Shown here: positions 25,330 to 32,947 of the stretch, in pieces
How the letters are laid out: each line of letters begins with the position of its first letter
Numbering within the stretch: position 1 is the first letter of the stretch
Source: Selenomonadales bacterium
Lineage (GTDB): Bacteria > Bacillota > UBA994
DNA: 45,420 nt
Reading direction: 5' to 3'
NCBI GenBank assembly: GCA_018335585.1
Contig: JAGXRZ010000051.1
Coordinates: 1 to 45,420, forward strand
Position numbers and translations under genes: made by a program
The notes under the pieces: generated by a model
What the model was told of the DNA's origin: nothing
The model's input: the letters and a program-made list of their open reading frames with translations, nothing else
Database searches by the model: none

Positions 25330-25359
25330 ATTCTATGCCATGGCCGAGAATGAAGTCAA
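25330..25359 (-). promoter_or_regulatory. Sigma-A-type promoter of mgtE
   Basis: On the minus strand TTGACT (-35), an 18-base spacer and TAGAAT (-10) lie just after the stop of the preceding gene. They place the transcription start about 210 bases before the mgtE start codon. Confidence 0.7.
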
Positions 25360-25361
25360 CT

Positions 25362-26309
25362 TCAACTAGATAGAACAGGAGCCTCAGCCAGTGCACGCTG
25401 CAACATTCCGAACAGCGCGCTCCCGGACATGGTTTCTAGGTTAAGCTCGTCATTGCCTGTGGCCTCCATGTAGAGCAGGTTATGCATCCCGCAGAAGACT
25501 ACGTTACATTCTGCGTGCACTACTTCCCTCGGCGGATTGACATGCCCGTAACTTACGCTAAACACGTACTCAGGCAGAAGAAAGTTAGTCGCAAGCTCCA
25601 AGGATTCGCCCTGCAGAAAGAATAGTTCTCCCTCTCGCCGCACCATGCGTTTGCCGAGCAGTTCATCAAGAGCCGCAACGGGTAGCTCTGCACCAAGCAG
25701 GGACGGCTCTACTAAGTCCTGTAAGTTGCGCGCTAAGGCCATATACCCTTGTGGCTGACTCACGGCGCGCGCCATAATCTCCCCTTTAGTGCAGCCAAGT
25801 TCGTTAGGTTCCCCTGCCAGTATTTTTAGTGCGCGAACCCGGGTCAGGTCGACTAAGGCCAAAAATGCGCGTGCGCCCATCAGAGATAGCTTTGCAGCAA
25901 ACTCCACGTTCACTAACCTACTGCTTCCGGTGAATTCCTCTAGCGCGTACAACGCGTCGGCGGTGCTCGGCGGCATGGCGATGTCAAAAGTACTAGGCCC
26001 GCTGTCGACAGAGCAGGCTAGGTTGTTGTGGAAATAGGTTACCTTGTCAACCTGCGACATGGCGCCTAGAATGCGAATGCGTGAATATGACCGAGCCTCC
26101 TTCAACACGTTAAGCACAGCTGCTGCTTCGCCCGTTATAGTTCCGTCGGCCGAAATGATTCCTTGCGCCTTAAGCTCATCAATTACGCTCTCGTCAACCT
26201 CTTGCGCCTCCCCTTCTCGCACAGCTAGGGGAGAGATTGGGCTAACTTGGTCAAACGCTTGCGACAACCACCGGAAGCCGCCCGGAGAAATGCTATACTT
26301 TGTTGGCAT
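25362..26309 (-). CDS. Hypothetical protein, last gene of the rSAM/FVTNSSS operon
   Basis: Protein of 315 residues that I do not recognise. It begins MPTKYSISPGGFRWL and has no signal peptide or membrane helix. A winged-helix-like pattern occurs early (VIDELKAQGIISADGTITGEAAAVL, about 45-69), followed by alternating beta and helical segments and a C-terminal domain with a YVFSVSYGHVNPPREVVHAECNV strand pair. The overall two-lobed layout vaguely recalls EspG-like chaperones of type VII secretion, a speculative comparison. The ATG is preceded by GGAGG eight bases upstream and follows the stop of the FVTNSSS gene by four bases, so the two are surely co-transcribed. Confidence 0.7.
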   Translation of the reverse strand: MPTKYSISPGGFRWLSQAFDQVSPISPLAVREGEAQEVDESVIDELKAQGIISADGTITGEAAAVLNVLKEARSYSRIRILGAMSQVDKVTYFHNNLACSVDSGPSTFDIAMPPSTADALYALEEFTGSSRLVNVEFAAKLSLMGARAFLALVDLTRVRALKILAGEPNELGCTKGEIMARAVSQPQGYMALARNLQDLVEPSLLGAELPVAALDELLGKRMVRREGELFFLQGESLELATNFLLPEYVFSVSYGHVNPPREVVHAECNVVFCGMHNLLYMEATGNDELNLETMSGSALFGMLQRALAEAPVLSS

Positions 26310-26313
26310 GAAT

Positions 26314-27825
26314 TTAGCCTCCTTCCTTATCGACAAACCCTAGAGGGGTACCTGTGGCATCAACAAGAGCACCTTTAACCATGTCCTTTCCTTTAGACCA
26401 GATAAACTCCCGCCCGCCAGTTTTTAAGAGCCCTTTAGACAGCGGGTTGTTATTTAGAATCTGCGACACCGACATGTCGCCCACATCGACGCTAGTACCT
26501 TTGGGCATAGGTATGCGACTGGTAAGCGCTGCCGGGGCTTTCTTAATTGCTGTCTCTAGCCCATGCTCTGTTACTGCATCTAGTGCCCCTTTGCCGACGC
26601 CTTTAACCGCGCCCTCTAAGACGCCCTCCCCTTTGATGCTCGCGTCAAGGCCGCCCTGAGCCGCTTCGTTGGCCATGCCCGCTAGCGCACTCTTCATTTT
26701 AGATGTCAGGCGCCCATCCTGAAACCTGTCTTTAGCCACCTCGGTTACCGCACCGATAATGCCTTTGGCAATGTGCTTGCCTGCATTTTTGGGGTCTGCC
26801 ATGCCTTCACCGAGACCCCCGGCTACGCCCTTGCCCGCCGTGTAGGCAAGCTTTATCTGTTTCCCTGCCGGGCCCGTAATGTGCGAAAGGGCATCAATGG
26901 CTACATCCGCGCCAAACTGCACGCCTTCTGCGGCCTTAGTCGCCAAATCCCAGCGGTTAGCAGACTTCATTGCTTGTGCAAGTTCAGCCTCGGCCTTAGC
27001 AATCTTAGCCGCGATTTCAGCGCGACGGCCTGCGTTAGCATAAATCATGGCCTTCTCTGCGTCGGCCTTTTGCTTGGCTAAGTCCTTCACCATTTTGTCA
27101 AAAGCCGCACCGGGGCCTACGCTACCCCTGTCGCGCGCTGTGTACTCAATGAGTGCGTCATTCTCGGCAAGTGTTGTCGTCAGTCGCTTTTCGTTCTCGT
27201 CAAGCTGCTTAAGCCGCCGCTCAATCTCTGCTACGTTGTATCCGGCAGACCCATACCCCTTTTGCGTAGCTATGAGAAGGGCCTTCTCTTCTTTGACGGC
27301 GATGAGATCTACCTGTCGTTGTCGCATCCACTCGCCCTTCGCCTCTATTGCTGCCTTCTCCTCGGCCTTTTGCACCTGAACGAGGTGCTTTTCATAATCC
27401 TTTTGCTTAAGAGAGTCCTGCAAATGCTTTATGTACGCTTCATACTGCTGCTTAAGCTTGTCGTAACCTGGGTCTGTTTTGTCGGCAGTCTTGTCTGACT
27501 CTGCCCACAGCTGGGAGTATTCGTCAATTTCCTTTTGAATTTGTGCAGCTTCGCTGTCGATGGTTTTCTCCGCCTCGCTGTATCCCTCCATTACCGCCGC
27601 TTCCTGAAAATCTGCTTCTGACTCCGCGCCTGCGGCAATTTCTTGCGCCATGGACTGTGCGTCACTTAAAGCCGACCCTTGCAGGCTGCCGGAAAGCATA
27701 CCCTTAGCCGCCTCAATCAGCACTAACAGCCCGCCTGCACTAACCACTGAGGCGACCGTGTCGATAGCTACAATCCCAAAACTTTCGCTCGATGAGTTAG
27801 TGACAAAATCAATTTTGACCTTCAT
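26314..27825 (-). CDS. FVTNSSS-motif coiled-coil protein
   Basis: Protein of 503 residues beginning MKVKIDFVTNSSSESFG. This N-terminal signature (F-V/I-T/S-N-S-S-S-x-S-F) recurs at the start of otherwise unrelated proteins of Firmicutes and phages; its function is unknown to me. A hydrophobic stretch follows (about 20-42). Residues of roughly 70-290 are a long charged coiled coil rich in Ala, Glu, Lys and Gln. Then comes a Gly/Ala-rich segment (GKGVAGGLGEGMADPKNAGK, KGIIGAV, GAVKGVGKGAL) like the pre-toxin or pore-like parts of polymorphic toxins. The tail is about 90 residues. It has GGGGGA before the ATG and follows the radical SAM gene by 12 bp. It may be the substrate of that enzyme (inference). 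Confidence 0.75.
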   Translation of the reverse strand: MKVKIDFVTNSSSESFGIVAIDTVASVVSAGGLLVLIEAAKGMLSGSLQGSALSDAQSMAQEIAAGAESEADFQEAAVMEGYSEAEKTIDSEAAQIQKEIDEYSQLWAESDKTADKTDPGYDKLKQQYEAYIKHLQDSLKQKDYEKHLVQVQKAEEKAAIEAKGEWMRQRQVDLIAVKEEKALLIATQKGYGSAGYNVAEIERRLKQLDENEKRLTTTLAENDALIEYTARDRGSVGPGAAFDKMVKDLAKQKADAEKAMIYANAGRRAEIAAKIAKAEAELAQAMKSANRWDLATKAAEGVQFGADVAIDALSHITGPAGKQIKLAYTAGKGVAGGLGEGMADPKNAGKHIAKGIIGAVTEVAKDRFQDGRLTSKMKSALAGMANEAAQGGLDASIKGEGVLEGAVKGVGKGALDAVTEHGLETAIKKAPAALTSRIPMPKGTSVDVGDMSVSQILNNNPLSKGLLKTGGREFIWSKGKDMVKGALVDATGTPLGFVDKEGG

Positions 27826-27837
27826 TCCTATCCCCCT

Positions 27838-28905
27838 TTACAAACCCTGCTGGTCACATAAAGTCACTTCGGGCAAAACTGGGCATCCCCCAAAGCACAT
27901 CTCATAACGCTGGCAGGAGGGACAGCGGCCTACAAACTTGCGGCGAAACCGCATGAACTGCTCCCCGTTCCACGCGTCTTCTAGGCTTCCCCCTCGCAAG
28001 GGCACGGCATAGGCGGGGTCTTGTTCAAAACTACACGGGTAGAGCGAGAGGTCAGGCGAAATGTAGGCTGAGAACCTGCCGGCTTCGCACGGCTCAATTG
28101 ACGCCGGCCAAATCCGCGAGGTATAGCCGAGCAGCCCGGGCACGCTACAGCTGTCAAAGCCTGCTTTGGCGATGTACTCATTGTCGTCAAACAAGGAAAA
28201 GAACTCCTTGACGCGAGAATCGTCGTTCCTCAGCACGTTTGCCTTGCTGCCCCTGCCCACCGGCTTATGGAGCAGAAAGATGATGCGGTTGATCCCTGCA
28301 GGGAATTTATGGTATCGCATGCGCTCGATGGCCTCATCAATCGTGGCGTTGCTTAGGCAGTAGTGGATGTTAGTCTTTATGCCTGCCGCGAGAAGCATCT
28401 CAATTGCACCTAGGGTGTAAGAGCTGCGGTACCAACTTACGGCTACCGCCCCGCAGCTAGCTTTAATCGCCGGCATCAGCTCCTGCCGCAAAGCAAATCC
28501 CGAGGTCGTAAAATTGGGCACTACGCCTTGCTTGCGGGCATAGCCGATTATCTCCAGAAAGTCGTCGTGCATGTCTGGGTCCCCGCGTCCGCCAAGCGCC
28601 ACCTGAAAAGTTCGACCGCGGCATTCGTCGATTATGCGCACAAAATCACCTAGCGCCATGTTAGGCTGGCTTTTCTCGTCGCCGCTTTGGTAGCATTCAA
28701 CGCCAGACATCAGGCACCGTCCGCTTTGTCCATGGGCGCACCGCCCCATTATCCCGATGTCCAGGAGCTCAGGAAAACTTGCCTGAAACGGATCCTTACC
28801 TGTGTCATGCCCGCGTTCGTCAATCATGCCAGAGCGCACGCTGACGCCTGTCTCGGGGTTAAATACCGCAACATAACGATGCGTTCGATCGACGACGGTC
28901 ATCAT
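27838..28905 (-). CDS. Radical SAM/SPASM protein with atypical N-terminal Cys motif
   Basis: Protein of 355 residues. The C-terminal SPASM domain is clear: EPCEAGRFSAYISPDLSLYPCSF, then CPSCQRYEMCFGGC (Cys 328, 331, 337, 341) and Cys350. The middle has radical-SAM-barrel features: VALGGRGDPDMHDDFLEII in the place of GGEPLL and VVPNFTTSGFAL. The usual CX3CX2C is absent; instead Cys56, Cys64 and Cys71 lie in GRCAHGQSGRCLMSGVECYQ, spaced CX7CX6C. SPASM enzymes modify peptides or proteins through extra Fe-S clusters, and the neighbour with the FVTNSSS start is a plausible substrate. The ATG shares four bases with the stop of the upstream membrane-protein gene, and no SD is seen, so coupling is likely. 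Confidence 0.8.
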   Translation of the reverse strand: MMTVVDRTHRYVAVFNPETGVSVRSGMIDERGHDTGKDPFQASFPELLDIGIMGRCAHGQSGRCLMSGVECYQSGDEKSQPNMALGDFVRIIDECRGRTFQVALGGRGDPDMHDDFLEIIGYARKQGVVPNFTTSGFALRQELMPAIKASCGAVAVSWYRSSYTLGAIEMLLAAGIKTNIHYCLSNATIDEAIERMRYHKFPAGINRIIFLLHKPVGRGSKANVLRNDDSRVKEFFSLFDDNEYIAKAGFDSCSVPGLLGYTSRIWPASIEPCEAGRFSAYISPDLSLYPCSFEQDPAYAVPLRGGSLEDAWNGEQFMRFRRKFVGRCPSCQRYEMCFGGCPVLPEVTLCDQQGL

Positions 28906-29927
28906 GACGGTTGCTGCGCCCGTCGTATGCGCGGCAACGCAATTGCTCCGACCAAAGCAAGCGCGCCCAAAATGTACCCCCCATACATCAGCCGCATGAC
29001 GATTAACGGGGCATCAAGAAGTAGCCCGCCGACAAAGCCGCTCAGCAAGAGGAAGGTATACTCGTCGCTGTAGCTGAAGGGTCGCTTAAGCACACGGGCG
29101 AGGTCGCTAGCAGCTAACCTGCCGAACTTAAACAGCCAACCTCGCTTACTTTCCCCCAAGATGTAGCTGACGGCAAAAGAAATCACCAGCACTACAAAGT
29201 ACTTGTCAAACTTGTTGCGCGCACCGCCGAAGCGACTGTAACTAGCGAAGTAGTTAGCAACGATTAGCCCGACGCCGCCCCCGGTTAACAAGAGAACCTG
29301 CGCTTGCTCGCCGAGCGCATGGTACGCTTGTTTAACTTCAGGCACAAGCTGGCGAATGGGCTGCAACGCAACTGCTAAGCCGTCGGTTCGTATCTTCTTA
29401 AAAAGGCGAGTCCCAAAAGTGAAAACAATGACCCAGTAGATAGTCTTTGGAATGACGTCGTTGTAAGTAGCAGTGAGAAAAACGATCAACATCACCAGCG
29501 AGCCTAAAGGGTCGGGCAAGGTGTAGGTCTTAAGCGGCCAAAAGATAAAGTTGACGGCGGCAACAATGCCGAGCTTTATCGTCAGCTGCTTGTACATGGA
29601 AGGCAATGTCCTAACCCCTGCCCGGGCCATCTCCTTTAGCCAAGAGAGCAATGTCTCCTGTGCTATAGGTGCACGGCGCAATGATGGCGGCGCGGCAGGC
29701 GCACTCAGCTGCACAGGTTGCGGCAAACGAGGGGTCAATTTACTTATCGCCACGCGAGAATCACCCTTTCTGCATTTGATGAGCGACAACAATGAGCAGT
29801 GCGCCCGCTGACGACGAATGCCTGTGACAACGGCAGTAGCAGTCTCGCCAAAGACTCCTAGTGCCAAGTGGGCGCCTCCATACACGATGAAGGCGATGCC
29901 AAGCAGTGACAGCACTATGCGCCACAT
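28902..29927 (-). CDS. Polytopic membrane protein of the rSAM/FVTNSSS operon
   Basis: Protein of about 341 residues, not recognised. An N-terminal helix (IVLSLLGIAFIVYGGAHLAL) is followed by a basic, cysteine-containing, proline-rich loop. Several more hydrophobic segments follow: KLGIVAAVNFIFWPL, LGSLVMLIVFLTATY, VLLLTGGGVGLIVANYF, FVVLVISFAVSYILG, and a C-terminal pair ending in RIRRAQQPS. I prefer the ATG at 29927, which has GAGGGTG upstream, over one 48 bases earlier that would overlap the preceding gene without an SD. It is translationally coupled to the radical SAM gene. It may anchor or export the operon's products (inference). Confidence 0.72.
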   Translation of the reverse strand: MWRIVLSLLGIAFIVYGGAHLALGVFGETATAVVTGIRRQRAHCSLLSLIKCRKGDSRVAISKLTPRLPQPVQLSAPAAPPSLRRAPIAQETLLSWLKEMARAGVRTLPSMYKQLTIKLGIVAAVNFIFWPLKTYTLPDPLGSLVMLIVFLTATYNDVIPKTIYWVIVFTFGTRLFKKIRTDGLAVALQPIRQLVPEVKQAYHALGEQAQVLLLTGGGVGLIVANYFASYSRFGGARNKFDKYFVVLVISFAVSYILGESKRGWLFKFGRLAASDLARVLKRPFSYSDEYTFLLLSGFVGGLLLDAPLIVMRLMYGGYILGALALVGAIALPRIRRAQQPS

Positions 29928-29952
29928 AAGCACCCTCGCCAACCCTACCCCT

Positions 29953-32265
29953 TTAGTCTGTCTGCTGCCACTCATAAATGTAACGCGTGCCTTGTGTCAC
30001 GCGGGCAGACAGGCTAGTGCGTAGCGCAATTTTATCTCCCGCGGCTTTTCCCGCCGGCACGACGGCAGTGAGTGTTTCACTTACGGAGTACACCTTTACC
30101 GTCTTGTATGTGTCGATGGTGAAGCTCGTCTTGCCGTCTTTGTTGCGGAACCTAATCGCGCCTCCGGTTATATAGCCTATGTCTACGTCCCACTTGTCAA
30201 AGTCGGCGCCTGCAGTGGCCTTATCCGTGAAGTACGAGAGCTTTTGCGAGCCAAAGGAGAGCTTCATGTCTAGCGAGACGACTTCTCCTGCTCGTATAGT
30301 GCTTGGGGGCACACTAAATGTAGCTGTTGAGGTGCTGTTTTCGCCATGCAACACATCAGGGTCGTAGTAGGTATCGGTCTTGCCGAGGTACCTCCACGTA
30401 CAGCTGTAACTGCCCGGAGCGGAGCTGTTGCTAACTTCGTAGACACCGCCTTTGTTAGTCGCACGCACCTGTTCTTGTCCATCGTAATTTACTGTGCCTA
30501 CCAGCACCCAAGCGAAGGTGGGGTCGGCCTTAATCGCTTCTTCAAACATCCCCGTCTCGCGCAGATACGCAAAGAAACCCGCCTTGTCGTTCTTCTCTGA
30601 CTGTGCTATCCAAACGCCGATAGCACGCACTAACCGCACATGGTCAAGTTCTGCCCTTTTGTCGGGGTCGATACAGCTTAGGACTGCGTTGCGGATGGCA
30701 TAGAGCCGCGTCAGCCTAGTTTCTACATCGTAGTTGCTGCCGCGCTTGTCTATGCCGAAGTAGGCTTGATGGGTAAGGTAGGACAAAAGTCCTTGCTTTT
30801 TCATCTCAGCGATGAAAGCCTCTTCACTCTGCCTTAGCTTAGCGATTTCCGGTTCACTAGCCTTGCGTTCCTCAAAATACTGCCTTAGGCCGCTCCACGC
30901 CCCTGTGATGAGCTTTTCTCTGGCGGCGCTGCCTAAGTCGGCCTCATTAATGCCGTACTTCTCGCAGTGCGCCTTGACTATGCGAATGTTCATTAGGGCT
31001 TCGGCATTGCCTTTTAAGGCAAAGATGCTTTGAAAATCGCCTGCCAAACCACTCTCTTGGTCGAGATACATCTTGTAGGCCTCTTCAATCTCGGCTTGCG
31101 TCCAGTACGCCTGCGCCGCATCCGCAGCTTGTTCAATTCCTGCCTTAGCATAGTTTAGTGTCGACACCAGTAGCTGCACTTTTGGCCCGCTTAGACTAGT
31201 CAGCATGCCGGCCACGGCCTCAAAACCAGCCTTAGCATCGCCGCCCGCAAACGCCCCTGCCGCTGTTCCTAGGCCTCCTAAAACAGTGATGGCCTTCGCA
31301 GTTTTATCGATAGCGCCTGTCTGCACGTCCTTTACCGCAAAGAAGGCCTTATTGGCGTTAACGCTCTTCTCTACACTAAACGCTATCGCCTTCGCGTAAA
31401 GTTCCATAGCCTTGTCGTTAAACTCCTGCTCACCCGCGGCTCCTGCTTGCGCCGAGTAGGTCATGCGCACTAGTGTGTCTACCGGTGCAAAGTCCTTTAG
31501 GGGGTTGCCCTGAGCGAGCAGCTCGTCGTAGGCAGCCGACTCTAAGTAAGCAACAGCGTCTTTAACGAGCTGGTCGCGGGCCGACCTGCTGGTTACGCCT
31601 AGCGACTGCAGCAGCTCGTCGAGCTGTCTGCCTACTGCCCCGTTGAGCCTAGCTTTCTTTTGCAGACGGCTGTGTTCAGAGGCGGCGTAAGTAGCAGCAA
31701 AAGTTCTTAGCTGTGCCTCCTCTGAGGGCTTGCCAAAACCTAGCCAGCTAAAGTGACTTGCCCTAAGTACGGCCGTTCCCTCTGCCACATTGACACTGTC
31801 CGGAACTAGGAACCTCCACGCGCCATCCTCATACGTGGCAAAAAACAGCTCTTCCGCCGCCAAGTCCTTTTGCCTAAGCGCGGGGATTTTCACTGTCACT
31901 TGCACGGGCTCGGCAAACCAAATGTCGTGCACGCCCTCGCCCGCCACCTCAAGCGGTGTCCCATAGAAGACGAAATCAGATGTCTGCTTGCTCTTGGTCT
32001 CCTCGGCCGAAAGCACCCGCAGGGTTATACCGGTGCCGCGCTCCATAAGGCCGTCGGGAACGTTAAGCTGCCAACCAGTCTTAGCGGTACTGCCCACTTG
32101 TGTGTCCTGGCCAGTCTGCACCTCGGCTTGGGCTTTTGCCCCTCGGTCATACGGGTCACGTCCGCTACCGAAGGGGCCTGCAAATATGAAAGCTGCCACA
32201 GCTATTACCAGTACACCGGCAACCGCCGGAATCAGTAAGCCCTTAGAAGGCGACGATTTACTCAA
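29953..32265 (-). CDS. Large membrane-anchored extracytoplasmic protein
   Basis: Protein of about 770 residues. A single N-terminal helix (LLIPAVAGVLVIAVAAFIFA, about 10-29) probably anchors it outside the membrane. A beta-rich domain follows (about 60-190, with QLNVPDGLMERGTGITLRVL, EPVQVTVKIPAL, LFFATYEDGAWRFLVPDSV), resembling ZU5-type modules. The middle is a long helical region. The C-terminal 150 residues are beta-rich (TWRYLGKTDTYY and FSVPPSTIRAGEVVSLDMKL). Translation starts at TTG: GGGGAGG lies eight bases upstream, and it overlaps the preceding stop by eight bases. An upstream ATG would overlap by 89 bp and has no such support. The function is unknown. Confidence 0.72.
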   Translation of the reverse strand: MSKSSPSKGLLIPAVAGVLVIAVAAFIFAGPFGSGRDPYDRGAKAQAEVQTGQDTQVGSTAKTGWQLNVPDGLMERGTGITLRVLSAEETKSKQTSDFVFYGTPLEVAGEGVHDIWFAEPVQVTVKIPALRQKDLAAEELFFATYEDGAWRFLVPDSVNVAEGTAVLRASHFSWLGFGKPSEEAQLRTFAATYAASEHSRLQKKARLNGAVGRQLDELLQSLGVTSRSARDQLVKDAVAYLESAAYDELLAQGNPLKDFAPVDTLVRMTYSAQAGAAGEQEFNDKAMELYAKAIAFSVEKSVNANKAFFAVKDVQTGAIDKTAKAITVLGGLGTAAGAFAGGDAKAGFEAVAGMLTSLSGPKVQLLVSTLNYAKAGIEQAADAAQAYWTQAEIEEAYKMYLDQESGLAGDFQSIFALKGNAEALMNIRIVKAHCEKYGINEADLGSAAREKLITGAWSGLRQYFEERKASEPEIAKLRQSEEAFIAEMKKQGLLSYLTHQAYFGIDKRGSNYDVETRLTRLYAIRNAVLSCIDPDKRAELDHVRLVRAIGVWIAQSEKNDKAGFFAYLRETGMFEEAIKADPTFAWVLVGTVNYDGQEQVRATNKGGVYEVSNSSAPGSYSCTWRYLGKTDTYYDPDVLHGENSTSTATFSVPPSTIRAGEVVSLDMKLSFGSQKLSYFTDKATAGADFDKWDVDIGYITGGAIRFRNKDGKTSFTIDTYKTVKVYSVSETLTAVVPAGKAAGDKIALRTSLSARVTQGTRYIYEWQQTD

Positions 32266-32746
32266 GGCGTATTCCTCCCCTGCTGGGTGTAATCCCGGTT
32301 TCGTAGCGGAACTTGCGTGAAACCGCTTCAAACTCGACTTCGTCAAGCGACTTACAAAGCAGCGTAATTGAGTGCTGCTCGTTGTCTGTGCCGTACTTCA
32401 TTAGAATAGACTCCTGTCCCATTTCTACCGCTAGGAGGCGAACTGCGCCTTGGTTAAACACGATAACGGTTGAATCAAGTAAGATGCCAAAGCCGGAAAC
32501 AAAAACTTCAATGCTGCCGGAAGCTAGGTGAGCCTCACTACTTTCTGACCGCTTAATGACCGCAGGCTGTATGTGCATGATCTGGTTTTCGATTATTAAT
32601 GCTGCGGCTTTGACGCGGCCAAATTCCCGCACTGCCAAGAGAGCTGCAGAGAAGGCCACACCGAGAGTCACAAGCAAGAAATACCATACGTGCCCTCCGC
32701 CATGCACTAACAACCCAAACGAGGCTAGCACGAAAGCGACACACAA
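32258..32746 (-). CDS. Membrane protein with bPH-like domain, first gene of operon
   Basis: Protein of about 162 residues. Two hydrophobic segments (VAFVLASFGLLVHG and VWYFLLVTLGVAFSAALLAV) are followed by a soluble domain of about 100 residues (AAALIIENQIMHIQPAVIKR, then FGILLDSTVIVFNQGAVRLLAVEM) that looks like a bacterial PH-type barrel. The start is uncertain: the TTG at 32746 cuts the first helix short. The open frame runs further upstream through CQLIALKRRLLAFTG, a natural cytoplasmic lead, but without an obvious ATG, GTG or TTG. The next gene overlaps its end by eight bases. Confidence 0.6.
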   Translation of the reverse strand: MCVAFVLASFGLLVHGGGHVWYFLLVTLGVAFSAALLAVREFGRVKAAALIIENQIMHIQPAVIKRSESSEAHLASGSIEVFVSGFGILLDSTVIVFNQGAVRLLAVEMGQESILMKYGTDNEQHSITLLCKSLDEVEFEAVSRKFRYETGITPSRGGIRLE

Positions 32747-32876
32747 CCCGGTGAAGGCTAAGAGCCTTCGCTTAAGCGCAATCAGTTGACACCACCACCT
32801 CTGTGTCTAATCCTTTGCTCAAAGCATAGGCCATAGTCGCCGAATTTTCTGTCACCTTGCTAGGTGAATCGACGCC

Positions 32877-32906
32877 AAAAGCCCCTCACCTTTTCGGGTG
32901 AGGGGC
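32877..32906 (-). terminator. Rho-independent terminator after the LuxR-type gene
   Basis: On the minus strand GCCCCTCACC pairs with GGTGAGGGGC (10 bp, six-base loop) and is followed by TTTT. It separates the LuxR-type gene from the six-gene operon downstream. The rest of the 200-bp gap holds only a 6-bp hairpin (TCACCT/AGGTGA, 32852-32867) and no convincing promoter. Confidence 0.88.
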
Positions 32907-32947
32907 CATGAAACATGCCTGCGTATTGGTGCGCCCGCAATCGGGTG

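Noticed and set aside
29740-29830. Frameshift in the polytopic membrane protein
   Set aside because: The basic, cysteine-containing loop looks odd after the first helix, but no other frame restores an obvious continuous domain.
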